DNA of 64,000 bases from Beroe forskalii (GCA_011033025.1 WFMF01000367.1:62001-126000); one strand, 5' to 3'; shown: positions 23,451-36,500, counted from the first letter of the stretch. Notes: generated by a model not told the origin, from the letters alone. Numbers and translations are program-made.

Positions 23451-24151
23451 CTCGAAGTAGAACTGAAGATATGAGAACTGCACTGACGATTAGCGGAAAT
23501 TATGAAGCTAAAAGGGGTTCACTGCTCCAGAAAAGGTGTTATTTTTAATGATACTAACCATTGCTACAAAAAAATCCTCGTGAAATCCCCATTTTCCTAT
23601 CGTCAGATATCACACCTTCATGTTATGGCACAACGACATTACTTGCTAGTACGTGATGAAATTGGTATTTCCCACATTACTAAAATAGAGTTTACTTCTC
23701 GATTAGTTTTTAGTTTATTTGTAAACGATAGTTTATCAATTAGATAATTTGCTAGTTAATTAACGCATTCAATTGATTATGACACTAACCGACCGTTAAG
23801 TGACCGGTAACCGACCGGTAACTGACCGTGGGCGGTAACCGTCCGTTAACCGACCGTTAAGTGACCGGTAACCGACCGTTAACCGACCAGTAACTGTCCG
23901 TGGGCGGTAACCGTCCGTTAACCGACCGTTAAGTGACCGGTCAGTGGCCGGTAACCGACCGGTAACTGTCCGTGGGCGGTAACCGTCCGTCAACCGACCG
24001 TTAACCGACCGTTAAGTGACCGGTTACCGACCGGTAACCGACCGTTAACCGACCGGTAACTGTCCGTCGACAGATTACCAAGTTGCCGTCAAATCTTACT
24101 GAATGAGTACGATTTAGAATAAAATCCCATGAATAAAGTGTAAACCAACTA

Positions 24152-24305
24152 TTACGCCGCGCGCCTGGGTATTTGGGTACTTTCTTGCTGCACGTTATAG
24201 CGCGCAGATGTGCTTTCTATGCAAAGCACATCTAGTACAACACTACTGCGCGCTATCACGCGCCGCAAAAAGCACATCGTAAAATACGCCGCGCCTCGAA
24301 AGTTC
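24152..24305. mobile_element. CpG-rich palindromic MITE-like element
   Basis: Inverted arms TTACGCCGCGCGCC / ACGCCGCGCC and TGCTTTCTATGCAAAGCACA in the centre, with GCGCGCAGATGTG and CTGCGCGCTATC between. It lies just upstream of the truncated GPCR-like gene. It belongs to the same loose family as the elements at 2395, 17690 and 32938. Confidence 0.6.
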
Positions 24306-24389
24306 GAAACACCACAGAACGTATTGTACTGACTTATTTGGTAACCATGGAAACTCTTATGATAACTCTTATTTACATAGGTTGCTACA

Positions 24390-25703
24390 ATGGCAATATT
24401 CGGTGAGATATGGCTACAGAACCCTGAAGGGACCATGGAACTAATCCGAGAAACGAATACCGCGGATATCGTCATAAACTACGTGTTCGGGGTGATCTTT
24501 GTCTTGGTGGGGTGTATCATAGGACTCTTCCTTAATCCTCTGATTCTGTCTTTCCATGTGAGGAAAGAGAAGACACTGGGGACAGCGCTGTTTCTAGCCA
24601 TCAACATCTGCGACCAGGTAAGTTTGTGCTTTCATGGCAGGCATGGGATATCTAAAAAGGAAACTGCTCTAGAAATTGAAATTTTGAACAGTTTTCAAAT
24701 GCTTTTTTCATTCTTGAATCATGATCAATGAAGTCCGAAATTCCGAATAAACATTTCCTTACTTCAAGTTCACACTCTGTACTCCTGCAGATAAAAAGCA
24801 TCCTTTTCCCTGCCATGTTCGTTCCCCATCTCCTCTCCCCTGTCACCTACCCCATGCGGCCATACCTCGACTACTCCAACCTACCGTGGGTGGGCTATGT
24901 CGCTGCCATCCTCATTCTAATCAGCGAGGTGATGTGGTTAAACCGACATTTTTTTATAGAATTCCATCATTGAACATTGACAATTTCAATTTACTCCATT
25001 TCAATCCATTGCACATTGATATTTCATCTGAATTTTGGCAACATTTCTTCCATTCCAACCATCTCTAAGTTTCATTTCTAAGTATCATTTTAAGTTTCAT
25101 TTCAGGTTGAGATAGTGTTATTAGTAGGACTATGCGCACTGCGGTACGCAGGCGTGCGTTACCATGGCGACCTGAACAAGAGTAGGGCCCCTGCCATGAT
25201 ACTGACTGCTCTCGCAATCATCACGCTGTTACGGATTGTTATCTTCGCCGCTCACGCTTATCTCAACTGGACCGGAGATCCTCGGGTATTTTATTCGCAC
25301 TTACAATTTAAATATCGTATGGGCCACTTTTCATAAATTAGGACATCATCACGCACGCGCACACGCTAATCCAGGGAAACCACCAATAAAAATAACGTGT
25401 TATTGCTGAAAGTTGCTCTATTTCTTGTCAATACTATAATAACGGTGACAGTTCGAACTGCAATTGGCGCGTCATTGGTGTGTGGAACACAGACATCTGA
25501 TTTATATCATGCCTATACGCCGCGCAAACAAAAGACGCGCACAGTTCACTCTAAACTGCCGCTGTAACTGTTAAAACTAACTCAACTCTCCCCAGATATT
25601 CCACCGGCTGTATCAATTGGTCCTGACACGTAGCGTGGAATTCCTCCCCACGCAGCACGCATTCAGCAGATTCCGAGATGGGTGGAACTGTCTGATGCAA
25701 TAG
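24390..25703 (+). CDS. Four-exon GPCR-like protein with about four TM segments
   Basis: Exons 24390-24617, 24791-24928, 25106-25285 and 25596-25703 join in phase 0 with GT-AG junctions to give 217 residues. TM1 carries the GLFLN asparagine. TM2 holds INICDQ, followed directly by the intron. TM3 is split by the second intron and ends in ALRYAGVRY, an LRY variant of DRY. TM4 is probably ILTALAIITLLRIVIFAAH. The protein then ends (NCLMQ, stop) where TM5-7 would be expected. The intron after the TM2 Asp-Gln pair is shared with the receptor at 652-1907, which implies a common ancestor. It could be a truncated receptor, a pseudogene that still splices, or a gene whose later exons were not recognised. 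A palindromic element (25441-25570) sits in its last intron. Confidence 0.7.
25441..25572. mobile_element. Palindromic MITE-like element in GPCR-like intron
   Basis: The left arm is AACGGTGACAGTTCGAACTG with AATTGGCGCG; the right arm is GCGCACAGTTCACTCTAAAC with TGCCGCTGT. ACGCCGCGCAAAC lies between. The ends match the element at 10394. Confidence 0.6.
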
Positions 25704-25911
25704 GTACTGAATAGAAAACACTATAATATCATAATTTTCGATGCAGTTGAGTAAGAAGAAGTATAGAAAACTTTAAAATTAGTTATTAAAGTTTCATTTG
25801 ATTACTAATTATTAATTTAATTATGTATATAATATTAATCACAATATGTTAATTGTTAAATGATGCTATTTTTATTGCCTTCAAACAATTTGATAATTAT
25901 CAAGTAGGTAC

Positions 25912-26293
25912 GGGGCCATCCATAAAGGACGTCCGCAAAGAGGGGGGAGGGGGGAGTCGGCCAATGCGGACGTTTGCGGACGTAGGGGAGGGGGCGTTTG
26001 GCCAAAATGCGGACGTCCGCATTTATGTGAAAATTTTGGTCGAATTGGGTGTTTTCACTTGAAAATAGACGATTTTTTCCAGGATTTTGGCTTATATTTT
26101 CGGTATTGAGTAAAATAATAAAGTTGATTTTGTTACCTTATTTGAAAAAGGGCATAAAGATAATGACACAAAAGATTTTCAGTGAAAATGCGGACGTCCG
26201 CAGGGGTATTTCAGGTTGCGGACGTTTGCGGACAAGGGGGAGGGAAGGGTCTGAAATAGCCGAAATTTTGCGGACGTCCTTATGGATGGCCCC
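25912..26293. mobile_element. MITE with GGGGCCATCCATAAGG termini
   Basis: Terminal inverted repeats GGGGCCATCCATAAAGGACG, extending into TCCGCAAA; the right end has one base fewer in the A run. TAC flanks both sides (25909-25911 and 26294-26296), suggesting a 3-bp target duplication. GCGGACGT motifs recur inside. No coding content. Confidence 0.8.
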
Positions 26294-26299
26294 TACCCC

Positions 26300-26985
26300 T
26301 ATTGTGAATACTGAATAGGCAGATTGCCAATCAAACTCGACAAATCTAACATATTTGTATAATTTTTAAATCTTTATTTTTTTGTAATGTACTCAAATTA
26401 AGAATCGTTCATTGCCGGTCGTTGTACCTACCTATACATCTGGAAATTTCTATCGAAGTAATTTTCGGCTAAGTACCCGTGATCAATCAACTAAAATTTT
26501 CAATCAATCAATCAAACTAAAATTTTATTGTTTTCGACTAAATCAATATGTGATATATCCCTTACAGCACAATATAAGGCCTAGTATGAAGTATCCGACT
26601 CAAGAGAGAACAATGGATTGGTTTAAATCTGGTCACAAAATGGGTGATTTCAATCAATAAAATTTTACCAACCAACTTTTACTTTTTTGAGTCAGAAAAA
26701 TGTAAAGGACCGTAAAATATATTTAAAAAGTCCTTGGCTATCAAATTTAGTACACTGTAACTAACATTTTGACAAAATTGTGGAATACCACCCAATTTAG
26801 TACACTGTACTAACTGTTTGGTACAAAAACTTCAAGGACCACCCAACTTAGTACACAATGACTAACTGTATTTCACACTCGGCCGAGACCCACCCACCCA
26901 CACCCTGTGTCATGCACTTAGTACCTGATCCCCCCCCGGTAAAATGTGCACTAAAAACAATTCATGGATTCAAACTTTCAGACAG
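26300..26985. other. Intergenic, short direct repeats
   Basis: AT-rich DNA. CACCCAA(C/T)TTAGTACAC-type motifs recur near 26740-26855. No gene is recognised. Confidence 0.4.
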
Positions 26986-28680
26986 CCCCAACTATCCTCC
27001 ACTCAGCCCATTAGGACCCACTCAGCCTCCACTAGGCTCCACACAACCTCCACTCAGCATCCACTAGGCTCAATTCAGCATTCACTAGGCTCCACACAAC
27101 CTCCACTAGGCTCCACTCAGCATCCACTAGGAATCACTCAGCCTCCACAAGGCACCACACAGCCTCCACTAGGCTCCACACAGCCTCCATTAGTCTCCAC
27201 CCAGCCTCCACTAGGCACCAAGTAGCCTCCTCTAGGCTCCACTCGGCCTCCACTAGACTCCATTCAGCCTCCACTATGCTCCACTAGGCTCCACTCAGCA
27301 TCCACTAGGAATTACTCAGCCTCCACTAGTCTACGTTAAACCTCCACTTGGCTCCAATCAGCCTCCACTAGGCTCCATTCAGCATCCACTAGGCACCAAG
27401 AAGCCTCCACTAGGCTCCACATGACCACACAGCCTCCACTAGGCTCCATTCAGCCTCCACAAGGCTCCACTTGGCCTCCACTAGGCACCACTCAGCCTCC
27501 TCTAGGCTCCACTCGGCCTCCACTAGACTCCATCCAGCATCCACTAGGCACCAAGTAGCCTTCACTAGGCTCCACACAGCCTCCACTAGGCTCCACTCAG
27601 CCTCCACTAGTCTCCATTAACCTCCACTAGGCTCCAAGTCCACACAGCCTCCACTAGTCTCCATTAACCTTCACTAGGCTCCACTAGGTACTACTCAGCC
27701 TCCATAGGCACCAAATAGCCTCCACTAGGCTCCACAAAGCCTCCACTGGGCACCAATTATCCTCCAGTCAGTCTCCACTCGGCCTCCACTAGGCTCCACT
27801 CGGCCTCCACTAGGCTCCATTGAGCCTCCGCTAGGCTCCACTAGGCTCCATTCAGCCTCTACTAGGCACCAAGTAGCCTCCACTAGGCTACACTCAGCCT
27901 CCATTAGGCTCCCTTCAGATTCCTTTTGGCTCCACTCAGCCTCCACTAGGCTAAACTTAGCCTCCATTAGGCTCCCTTCAGATTCCATTAGGCTCCACTC
28001 AGCCTCCACTAGGCCCCACACAGCCTCCATTAGGCTCCCTTCAGATTCCATTAGGCTCCACTAGGCCCCAAACAGCCTCCACTAGACTCCAACCAGCCTC
28101 AACTAGGCTCCACTCAGCCTCCACTGAACCACTAGGCCCCACACAGCCGCCACTAGGTTCCACTCAGCCTCCACTAGGCTTCATTCAGCCTCCACTAGGC
28201 TTCATTCAGTTTCCACTAGGTTCCACCCAGCCTCTACTAGGCTCCACACAGCCTCCGCTGACCAGTAGGCTCCACTCAGCCTCCACTAGGCTCCACTCAG
28301 CCTCCACTGAGCTCCACCCAGCCTCTACTAGGCTCCACTTATCCTCCACTAGGCTCCACACATCGTTCATTAGACACTACTCTGTCTCCACTGACCACTA
28401 GGCTCCAATCAGCCTCCATAAGGCTCCACAAAGCCTCCATAAGGCTCCACTCAGCCTCCACTTGGCACCATTCGGCCTCCACTAGGCACCATTCAGCCTC
28501 CGCTAGACACCGCACAGCCTCCACTAGGCGTCACACAGCCTCCATTAGGCGTCACACAGCCTCCACTAGGCTTCATGCAGCCTCCACTAGGCTGAGAGGC
28601 TCCACGCAGCCTCCACTAGGCTCCACCCAGCCTCCACTAGGCGCCACTAAGCCTTCACTAGGCAATAAGCATTCTCAACA
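26985..28680. repeat. Long CTCCACTAGGCTCCACTCAG minisatellite
   Basis: About 1.7 kb of a short unit (CCTCCACTAGGCTCCACTCAG and variants, about 18-24 bp) repeated many tens of times with point differences. Long open frames on both strands, such as EAEWSLVEAVWSLV on the minus strand, follow from the repeat having no stops and are not evidence of a gene. The motif does not have the uniform repeat-spacer form of a CRISPR array. Confidence 0.92.
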
Positions 28681-29048
28681 CCGTTGTGTTGGGTTATGCT
28701 GCAGGAATCCACGGAAACTGGTGACCAGTGGTTACGGTGGGGCCTTACCATTGACTTTAGGCTGCGTATGTAGCGTAGATGCTTCGGTTTTAGGGCTTCA
28801 TACAACTGTTTGATCCGTTGATAGGATTACTTAGTACTTAAATGCATAAAACTTAAAGTAAGAGATAGTGAAATATCGTATTTGTTACTGTAGCCTTCTA
28901 CTCTATTCAATGTGGATGTGCTCTCTGCTACAGCTTCTGGGTAACGTCAAAATGTGAAACAGACCTTGGGAATCGATTCAGCATCCTTGAAAAGTATATT
29001 ATGGGTACTTAAAGTGTTGCCAAAGTGCTCAAAAAGGTGTTTTATTTT

Positions 29049-29145
29049 TGGCAAACTTTGGCAAACTTTGGCAAATGCTTCCACTTTTTTTGGAGTTTGC
29101 CAAATAAAGTGTTTGCCAAAGTTTGCCATAGTTTGCCAAAGTTTG
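29049..29145. repeat. TTTGGCAAAC inverted repeat cluster
   Basis: Three TTTGGCAAA units on the left face three TTTGCCAAA-type units on the right across an AT-rich centre, giving a stem-loop. Probably a short foldback element. Confidence 0.6.
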
Positions 29146-32100
29146 CTTTACCTCCCCCCCCCTATATAGTTGGAAAATATTGGAAGTTTTGTTTTATAAA
29201 AACTATCGTATCTATCCCTTACTTATGAAATTGATGAATTAAGTTTTACTTAGTTTGATATCTTTATGCGTCCCTTGCCGTCATTTTATATACCCCGAAG
29301 TCCAAACCGTCATTTCATTCGCCTTATGTCGTAATTTACTGCACAGTCCATCCGTTCGCCCCATTCCGTCATTTCCTGTCCTCTCCATGGGTTGTTGTAT
29401 TCGTAGTCTAGAAGCTACCCCTGATAATTAGTACAATCCCCGAGATTACGTCATACATTAATGATGTGATATCATCGCCAGCACGCATCAGGTTCCATGT
29501 GCTGATTTAGTGATTTAGGGGAGCTGGATTTTGATTAATCTCTGAGCCTACGTTTTTAGAGCTCATGTATTCAATTGCTGTGACCCATTCCTGCCCAATG
29601 ACCCAATGCCCTAAACTCCTGCGTGGTTATATAGCCAAATATATTGGGTGACTACTTTTCTGAGTCAAGAGTAAAGTATCATTATAGAAATGATGATAGT
29701 TGTATTGCACCTTAGTGCTAGCCTCACATATCTTCCATAGTAATAGTAAAATCAAATTGGAGTGTCATTGCTCTAGCACGTGACCAGGCAGACTTGTGAT
29801 ATTATGCGGAAACGCATGACCAAAACGCAAAGTAGGGAACTTTCATTTCATTTGCTGATTTTAATATCACACTTTACTGTATTATGCCAGTAGTTTAAAA
29901 CGATGTGCATGGCAATAATGTGCCATTAAAAACCATGATAATGACGTTAATCGCAATCGCTTGTTACTTGCGTTGGACTATCAAGCATATATATACTGAA
30001 CGTTTGTTTATTTGTGTATTTATCTCACCTACCCACTATCCAATCTCGCGCTGCACTTGGAGTAAAATTTAATATTTTCATTTTCGTAAATATATATTCT
30101 TTATTAGATTACAAAATTTCCTGAGACTCATTTACACTGCAATTTGTTTCCTGTTGTCGGTGTTGCGTTTTAAAAGTTTGTTACTCGTCAAGTTTACATA
30201 TTTCTGCTTTTTGTTGGCATATAATATGACTTAAAGTTTCCTTCATGGTTCGAGTTGAAATTCTAACACGGTCTGGCTGTGACTGTGCTCTTTTATTTTA
30301 TTTATGTCTTCGCGGTCTTTTAAAACTAATGTTTCTCAGAAATCTTTCTACAGAAATAACGTCAAAAATTCGTTTCATAAAAAATGCCCTTTTATCATCA
30401 TTTTATTATCATTGCTCCGGGTTTAATTTACAATCGTTCCGTTGAAATTAACTTAAATCATCAAATTGTAGTAACCCACGGCAAAATAATCGTCCGTTTA
30501 GAGATTTGCCTGGAAAGACTCCGGCCTTTGATATGAAATATACAATTTGGAGGAATCCCATTGTGATCGCAGAATTTATTCCGTTGTTGTATAATTTGGT
30601 GTATTCTCTTTGAAGATTTTGATGTTGTAGGTACCATCTTGGGCCGTTGTACACAGCTGTTGTCAGAGGGTGAATAACACGTGATTTGGAGAAAGTGTGA
30701 TGTCGGTAAAGAGGTTAGATTAAACCCCTTATTCGCTCATAGCCCGTGCGTGGTCCCATTATTTCTGCACCGAGAATTGACAGTCATTACTTTAACATGA
30801 CAGTCATTACTTTAACATGACAGTCATTACTTCGACTCATTACACAGCTCCCTCCATGTTATGTTGATATCTTTCTTTAAAGTTCCATAGATTGCTTATT
30901 TAATGTTCATGTCGAATGAACGGCTGCTTAATATGTGCGTGACAGGGCCATATTATCCTAATTCATGGCATTACCACGGCACAGAACTCTTCTATTTCCG
31001 AATCATTCTAGAAGCTTCGATGGATTTCCAGAGAAGTCATTGTAATTTATATGTGACGATTGGAAGTGGTATTCAAGGCCATATTACACCCTGAACCCTC
31101 AAGTTTTAAATCGGAATTTGAGTAGAAGCAATCAGGATAGGATGCCTGTAAATTTCATGTGCTAAAGGATCGAAGGAGCTGTAATCTGTATAAATGGACC
31201 GTGCTGTGATAGCAATTCCATAATCATTTTTGTCCGGAATTCTCATTCACAGTCTACGTGTGACGTGGGTTCGGATTTGCATGTTTATTGAGCTCTAAAA
31301 ACCTCGTTGGATCACGTTAAGCATCACGTTTCACTTTTAACTCAAGCAATAAAAATGTTGATTGAGTGGGATCTTTTCTTGTGATTTTATGGAGCTTTAT
31401 TCAGAATATTTCAGCGTGGAATATCATGGCTTACGTAGGTACATCATGCCATTTTATTAAGCAAGTGCAATTCCATGCGTTATCGTGATGTACAATTCAC
31501 TACTATTATCGGAATGGTATTATAAAAAGCGTATTAAAAAGCTCATAGGATTCCGTATTCCCAAATCGTCTTGGTATTGACGGGTCATCGCGACAGTTGA
31601 CGTTCAATGTCAAAGGGACCTGTGGCTCGTGTAATATGCCGCCGGTGGTATGAATGCTTGGGACTCGATCATGAGATTTCGCAAGTCACGATATTTTAGT
31701 GATTCATTAAAAATGCAATAAAATATGTGAATCATCAGGCGAGAATTGACAGAATTCTCCTCAACTCCGTCAATGATCTCGGCTTTTCGATATTCGTATC
31801 GTTTATGATTCTTTCCTTATAGTAACCTCGTATTTTGTTTCAAAACGTCTGTTACTTAGTACATTTTCATTTTTAATCGGTGTGTGCTCCATACAACTAA
31901 TAATAGCTCTGGAAGGAACAGAGTCACTGCAAGGATAAAGAGCGGTTCGTATGACTCATGATCATGGTTTATTAAACATGTTAATATTCACTTGACGCTA
32001 CTAGCTCTGCTTATTTTGTTATTGATCCTTGTTTATTATTTGTATGAGACTTGAGGATGCTAATTATTCATAACCATAATATCATGGAACAAACTAAATT

Positions 32101-32937
32101 AATTTATTTTGGATTCATATTCTCCTCTTAGAATGCTCAGAAGGCACTTAAACATCATTTCTTGCAACATATCATTTAAGAAATGCTCATATAGAACTTA
32201 GGCACCTTCCCCCTTACCGTCATTTGACCTGTTTCTCACACTCCCAAAATAGATAGCATTCACTGCTCGCTTAGCTGAAAGCCCTCCTCTTGAATCAGCA
32301 TCTATTAAAACCATCTAATTTCTCCAGTCTGATCTCGGCCACTCACCTCTCCTGATCCTCACCTCAAGATAATATAGTGTTTAATGGAGCTCCTTTGTTA
32401 ACTGCTACTAGTTATATTGTTACGACACATTTGTTATCATGTATCATCTAGCTCTCTCGTATATTGTGTACAGTGTCGCGACACGAGCATGATAGATTTG
32501 CTGATTGTAACTAAATAATGAAATACTGTCTAGATTTCAGCTGATAGTCAATCATGCTGCAGCCCGCGACTCCATTAAGAGAGACAACTTTTGTGACTTT
32601 GATTCGTATTGATTGGAGAGTTATATGTTCGTAAGACATTTTAAATCAAAGAGAATATATTGCACCCCATATATATGATATGTTGCACAAAAAATCTTTG
32701 TCTTGAATTTGGTCTGATTAGTATAATCTACTTGGTTTCCAAGAATTAGTGACATCATGGTGTCATTAGACGCAAAATTGTCGTTGTTCTGACGTAGCTA
32801 AGGCGTTAACCTTCTAATGTTACCCAAGGCATGTGTCTTCCTGAGTTAGACTTATTTGCTTTCTCTTACTTTTTAACGTTTCCCTTCTTATGTTTGCAGT
32901 TTGGCTTATATTATGAAAAGTAGATACCTAGCAGTGG

Positions 32938-33060
32938 CAGTTGGAACAACAGTTCTGTGACTTGTGTGCGCGGCGTACAGGCATATTATTATTATTCATA
33001 TGTCTCTACGCCGCGCAAACTTACGCCGCGCACACATAAGTGAGGTTCGAATGTTGGGTG
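32938..33060. mobile_element. CpG-rich palindromic MITE-like element
   Basis: CTTGTGTGCGCGGCGTACAG on the left faces ACGCCGCGCACACATAAG on the right. The inner part carries ACGCCGCGCAAAC. The outer GGCAGTTGGAAC and GAGGTTCGAATG are imperfectly inverted. Related to the copies at 10394 and 25441. Confidence 0.6.
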
Positions 33061-35520
33061 TATCACCTCATGCTTAGTTTACACTAGACAGTGATTGTGC
33101 CTAGTTGCCTACTTGGGGATCTGATTCCATACGAAAGATGTCACCTTTTTCCTGTAACCTGTCAACATTCCGAGGCCTTTAAACATTGTAAAAGTCAGGA
33201 GCAGCTGGCGAGATACACTGTCAGATATCTGTATCAGAGTTCCGTGATCCGTATCCATGTTACATAGTTACTCTTCCAAACAGCTCTCTCACTTTCTTAC
33301 CGATTTGATGTAGATCTCGTGCCATATCAAATAGAAAGATATTCTATTATTTATGTGGCCTGCTGTCATGTGATGAATCACGTGACATATCAACTAGGAA
33401 GATCTAGGTCATGTGGTGAATGGGATACTGCTGCTCTTGTCAGGGTCTCCTGGCGGTCTCCTGGCTCTTGTTGTCAATGGTGTTGTCACGGTAGTGTTGT
33501 ACACTGTCTTGTTGTCAGCATTATGACAACAAGACTGATGAACGTGTACCAGTTTTTAATTGAACTATTACCTAGTCTCACTATTAGTAGCACTAGCTAA
33601 ATTAGCATATGATTAGTTGATGAATGGAGCTTGTAATATTAATACTGTGCTTGCATAACTTATAATCCATCGATTGAAGTAACAGTAATTCACAAATCCG
33701 CAGTTAATTACCTTGGATTATTTATTATCAGTCTCACGTCTGATGTCCTCAGTTTCTTAGTAATCATTTATCATTGGTGCTATCCGATTTGATTTTAATC
33801 GAGCGTAATTAAATACGTAGGTATTATAATTAATCATCAACGCGGCCATCGGAAGTTAGGGAAAAGTAAATTACACAAATACTTTGGGGGCCTCACTTTT
33901 CGAGTTGGAAATTAATCAATAATCCTACATATTTCAATTTACTGAAATCCTATGAAGTTTAATAAGCCATGGGCTTATACTTCCCATGCATTGGCACGTA
34001 GGTCGTTTAATTGGATTTGGATAGCGATAATATGCGCGTTATACTTGTAGAAATAATCAGTTGTGATTGATATAGCAGGTTATTATTATCTCTCATTAAA
34101 TTTTCATTATCGCTCCTCCATGATATGTTATAATACTCGAATACTTGTACAGTTTTTTGCGCTTCTGGCTCCGATCCCTATAAAATTATCGTGCTTCGCT
34201 TCTCTCTGGTCCTCTGTCATGTTTTACCTGCCATATTTTTTATGGATTGTTGCTCCCGTAAAGTATAGTCTGGTCAGTATATGCATGTACCCTGCAAAAA
34301 TTCAGGAACTTATCCCGCTATGTTATTTGTGCTTCTTATCATGTAAGAAAACATATAAGCCCAGGAGTATTAAAAAATACCTTGGGGAAACTCGAAAATT
34401 GACCACACCCTTTTCCGACCGTGGGAAAATTCATCGATCACAGAAAAAAATGATATTATTGACATATATAGCATGATGGGTGTCTAAACCCATGTTTTTT
34501 GGGACGCTGAATCGATTGCAAGGGTTATTTTTAGTCTCTGACCATCACATAAGTCATTAGTGACCACGCCCACCCTTTAGCGTGGGAATTTTGAGTCATT
34601 TTCACATGATATTTTTCCAAATCAAACTGTGGCATGTTAGGTGTCTAAACCCATGTTTTTTGGGACGCTGAATCGATTGCAAGTGTTACTTTTAGTCTCT
34701 GACCATCACACAAGTCATTAGTGACCACGCCCACCCTTTAGCGTGGGAATTTTTGAGTCATTTTCACATGATATATTTCCAAATCAGACTGTGGCATGTA
34801 AGGTGTCTAAACCCATATTTTTTGAGACGCTGAATCGTTTGGAAGGGTTATTTTTTGGCTCTGACAATCACATAAGCCATTAGCGACCACGCCCACCTTC
34901 GATCGTGGGAATATTTGAGCCATTTTCACATGATATATTTCCAAATCAGACTGTGGCATTTAAGGTGTCTAAACCCATGTTTTTTGAGACGCTGAATCGT
35001 TTGGAAGGGTTATTTTTAGTCTCTGACCATCACATAAGTCATTAGTGACCACGCCCACCCTTTAGCGTGGGAATTTTTGAGTCATTTTCACATGATATTT
35101 TTCCAAATCAAACTGTGGCATGTTAGGTGTCTGAACCCATGTTTTTTGGGACGCTGAATCGATTGCAAGTGTTACTTTTAGTCTCTGACCATCACACAAG
35201 TCATTAGTGACCACGCCCACCCTTTAGCGTGGGAATATTTGAGCCATTTTCACATGATATATTTCCAAATCAAACTGTGGCATGTTAGGTGTCTAAACCC
35301 ATGTTTTTTGGGACGCTGAATCGATTGCAAGGATAATATATTTAGGATTATGTGAGTCTCTGACCATCACATAATCCATTAACTTGACCATGCCCACCTT
35401 TCATCATGGGTATTATGTTAGGAGTCTAAACCCATGTTTCTTAGGACTCTGAATCAATTCAAATTGTTAAAATATATGCTATAATCATTATAATGGACGT
35501 TTTAGTGAGGACACCCATCC

Positions 35521-36110
35521 ATGACCATGATGCGAGAATTTTTCTTAGCCAAAACCAGGGGGAAATACCGGATTATAATAGAACTCCCCAAACTCAACAA
35601 GTGCACCAGGAAAGAAGACTTCAAGATGCAGAATCATCATAAAGTACTAGGTTCGACGAAATCAGGGGGTCTCCTGCCAAAGATTGACCTCAAGATGCAT
35701 ATTACAGGATGCCAATCTGCCAGGGAAACGAAATATGGACATGCAAATACCTGTGTTTCGGACTATCCCCAAACCCCAGCTCTACCATGGATTTTCAATG
35801 CTTTTAGCTTTTAAGCGGAACTGATGCTAATGGGGGGAAATCTGGACGTTATTTGAGAAAGATGTCTCATCTTGGGCAATCACCTGATAACGAGGCTAGA
35901 GTACCTCAGTTTGTGGAGAACCAGGAGAAAAGCTCTCGGAACCAGTGCTGGTTATAGCTTTTCTGGGATTGGAGCTGTCTTCAACAAACGCTAGACATGC
36001 GATAAATCTTTCCCTCCCTGAAGTAAGAGAAGCTCCTAACTCAAAATTCCGGACTTTCCAGAAGCAGCAGAGGTTTCAACTATTGAAGCTGGGGAATATC
36101 AATATATCAG
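35521..36110 (+). pseudogene. DIRS-like reverse transcriptase remnant (copy 2)
   Basis: The 97-codon frame reads FFLAKTRGKYRIIIELPKLN, CTRKEDFKM, GGLLPKIDLKMHITG and PALPWIF. It resembles RT blocks from the K.RGKYR.I.DL..LN motif through the first aspartate strand (KIDL). It continues after a break as AFLGLELSSTNAR. The YxDD region near 35840 is not intact. Confidence 0.72.
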
Positions 36111-36125
36111 TTGAAGAATTGAATT

Positions 36126-36500
36126 TTGGAGCAAACTTTTCCTAGTGCTGGAACAGGGAAACACCAGAAGATTTTGTGTTGGTCAGGGTCAGGGCGCTCC
36201 CTACACCATCAATTAGATGCTAGCAACTCAGGATGGGGAGTATTGTTGAACTCCAGTCAAGCGCATGGAAATTGGTCTCCAGAAAAACAAGATCTAGAGA
36301 TCTTCGCTCCTCCTCTTAGAGGACAAAAACTGGTCATATGCGGAGACATGGCATGCATACATTATAGAGAAAAAGGAGGAACGAAGAGTCCTCAACTATG
36401 CAATTTCGCAATACAGATATTATGGGAATTAGCCCATACCTTCAGAATAAATCTGGAAGCGGAGCATGTTCCAACTTTCCAAGAGGTAAGATTAATGTGA
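36126..36500 (+). pseudogene. DIRS-type RNase H remnant (copy 2)
   Basis: Reads DASNSGWGVLLNSSQAHG, LEIFAPPLRG, VICGDMACIHY, GGTKSPQLCNFAIQILWELA and LEAEHVPTFQE. It retains the first DA(S) aspartate that copy 1 lacks. Relative to copy 1, the GDN block is shortened to GDM by a small deletion. Confidence 0.8.

Larger units (their letters stand above)
21755..24087. mobile_element. Merlin DNA transposon with 8-bp target duplication
   Basis: Starts GGTAATTTGGTAATCTGTCG; the right end is the reverse complement with two mismatches (GGCAACTTGGTAATC...). GTCAAATC stands directly outside both ends (21747-21754 and 24088-24095). Termini beginning GG and an 8-9 bp duplication are characteristic of Merlin. 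The long inverted arms (to about 22395 on the left, from about 23788 on the right) are built of variants of GGTTAACGGTCGGTTACCGG. A degenerate IS1016/Merlin-type transposase lies on the minus strand inside, and a second small element has inserted at about 23008-23450. Confidence 0.9.
28680..34262. other. Long stretch without a recognised gene
   Basis: AT-rich DNA. Local features are a GCAAACTTTGG/CCAAAGTTTGC inverted cluster at 29049-29145, a threefold 20-bp tandem repeat (CAGTCATTACTTTAACATGA) at 30781-30830, and a palindromic element at 32938-33060. No exon with a recognisable protein motif was found on either strand. Confidence 0.4.

Noticed and set aside
26944..28524. Several open frames of 60-108 codons on both strands
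   Set aside because: All lie in the CTCCACTAGG minisatellite, which lacks stops in some frames by composition.
26985..28680. Possible CRISPR-like array
   Set aside because: Units are contiguous and variable with no regular spacers, and the window is eukaryotic.
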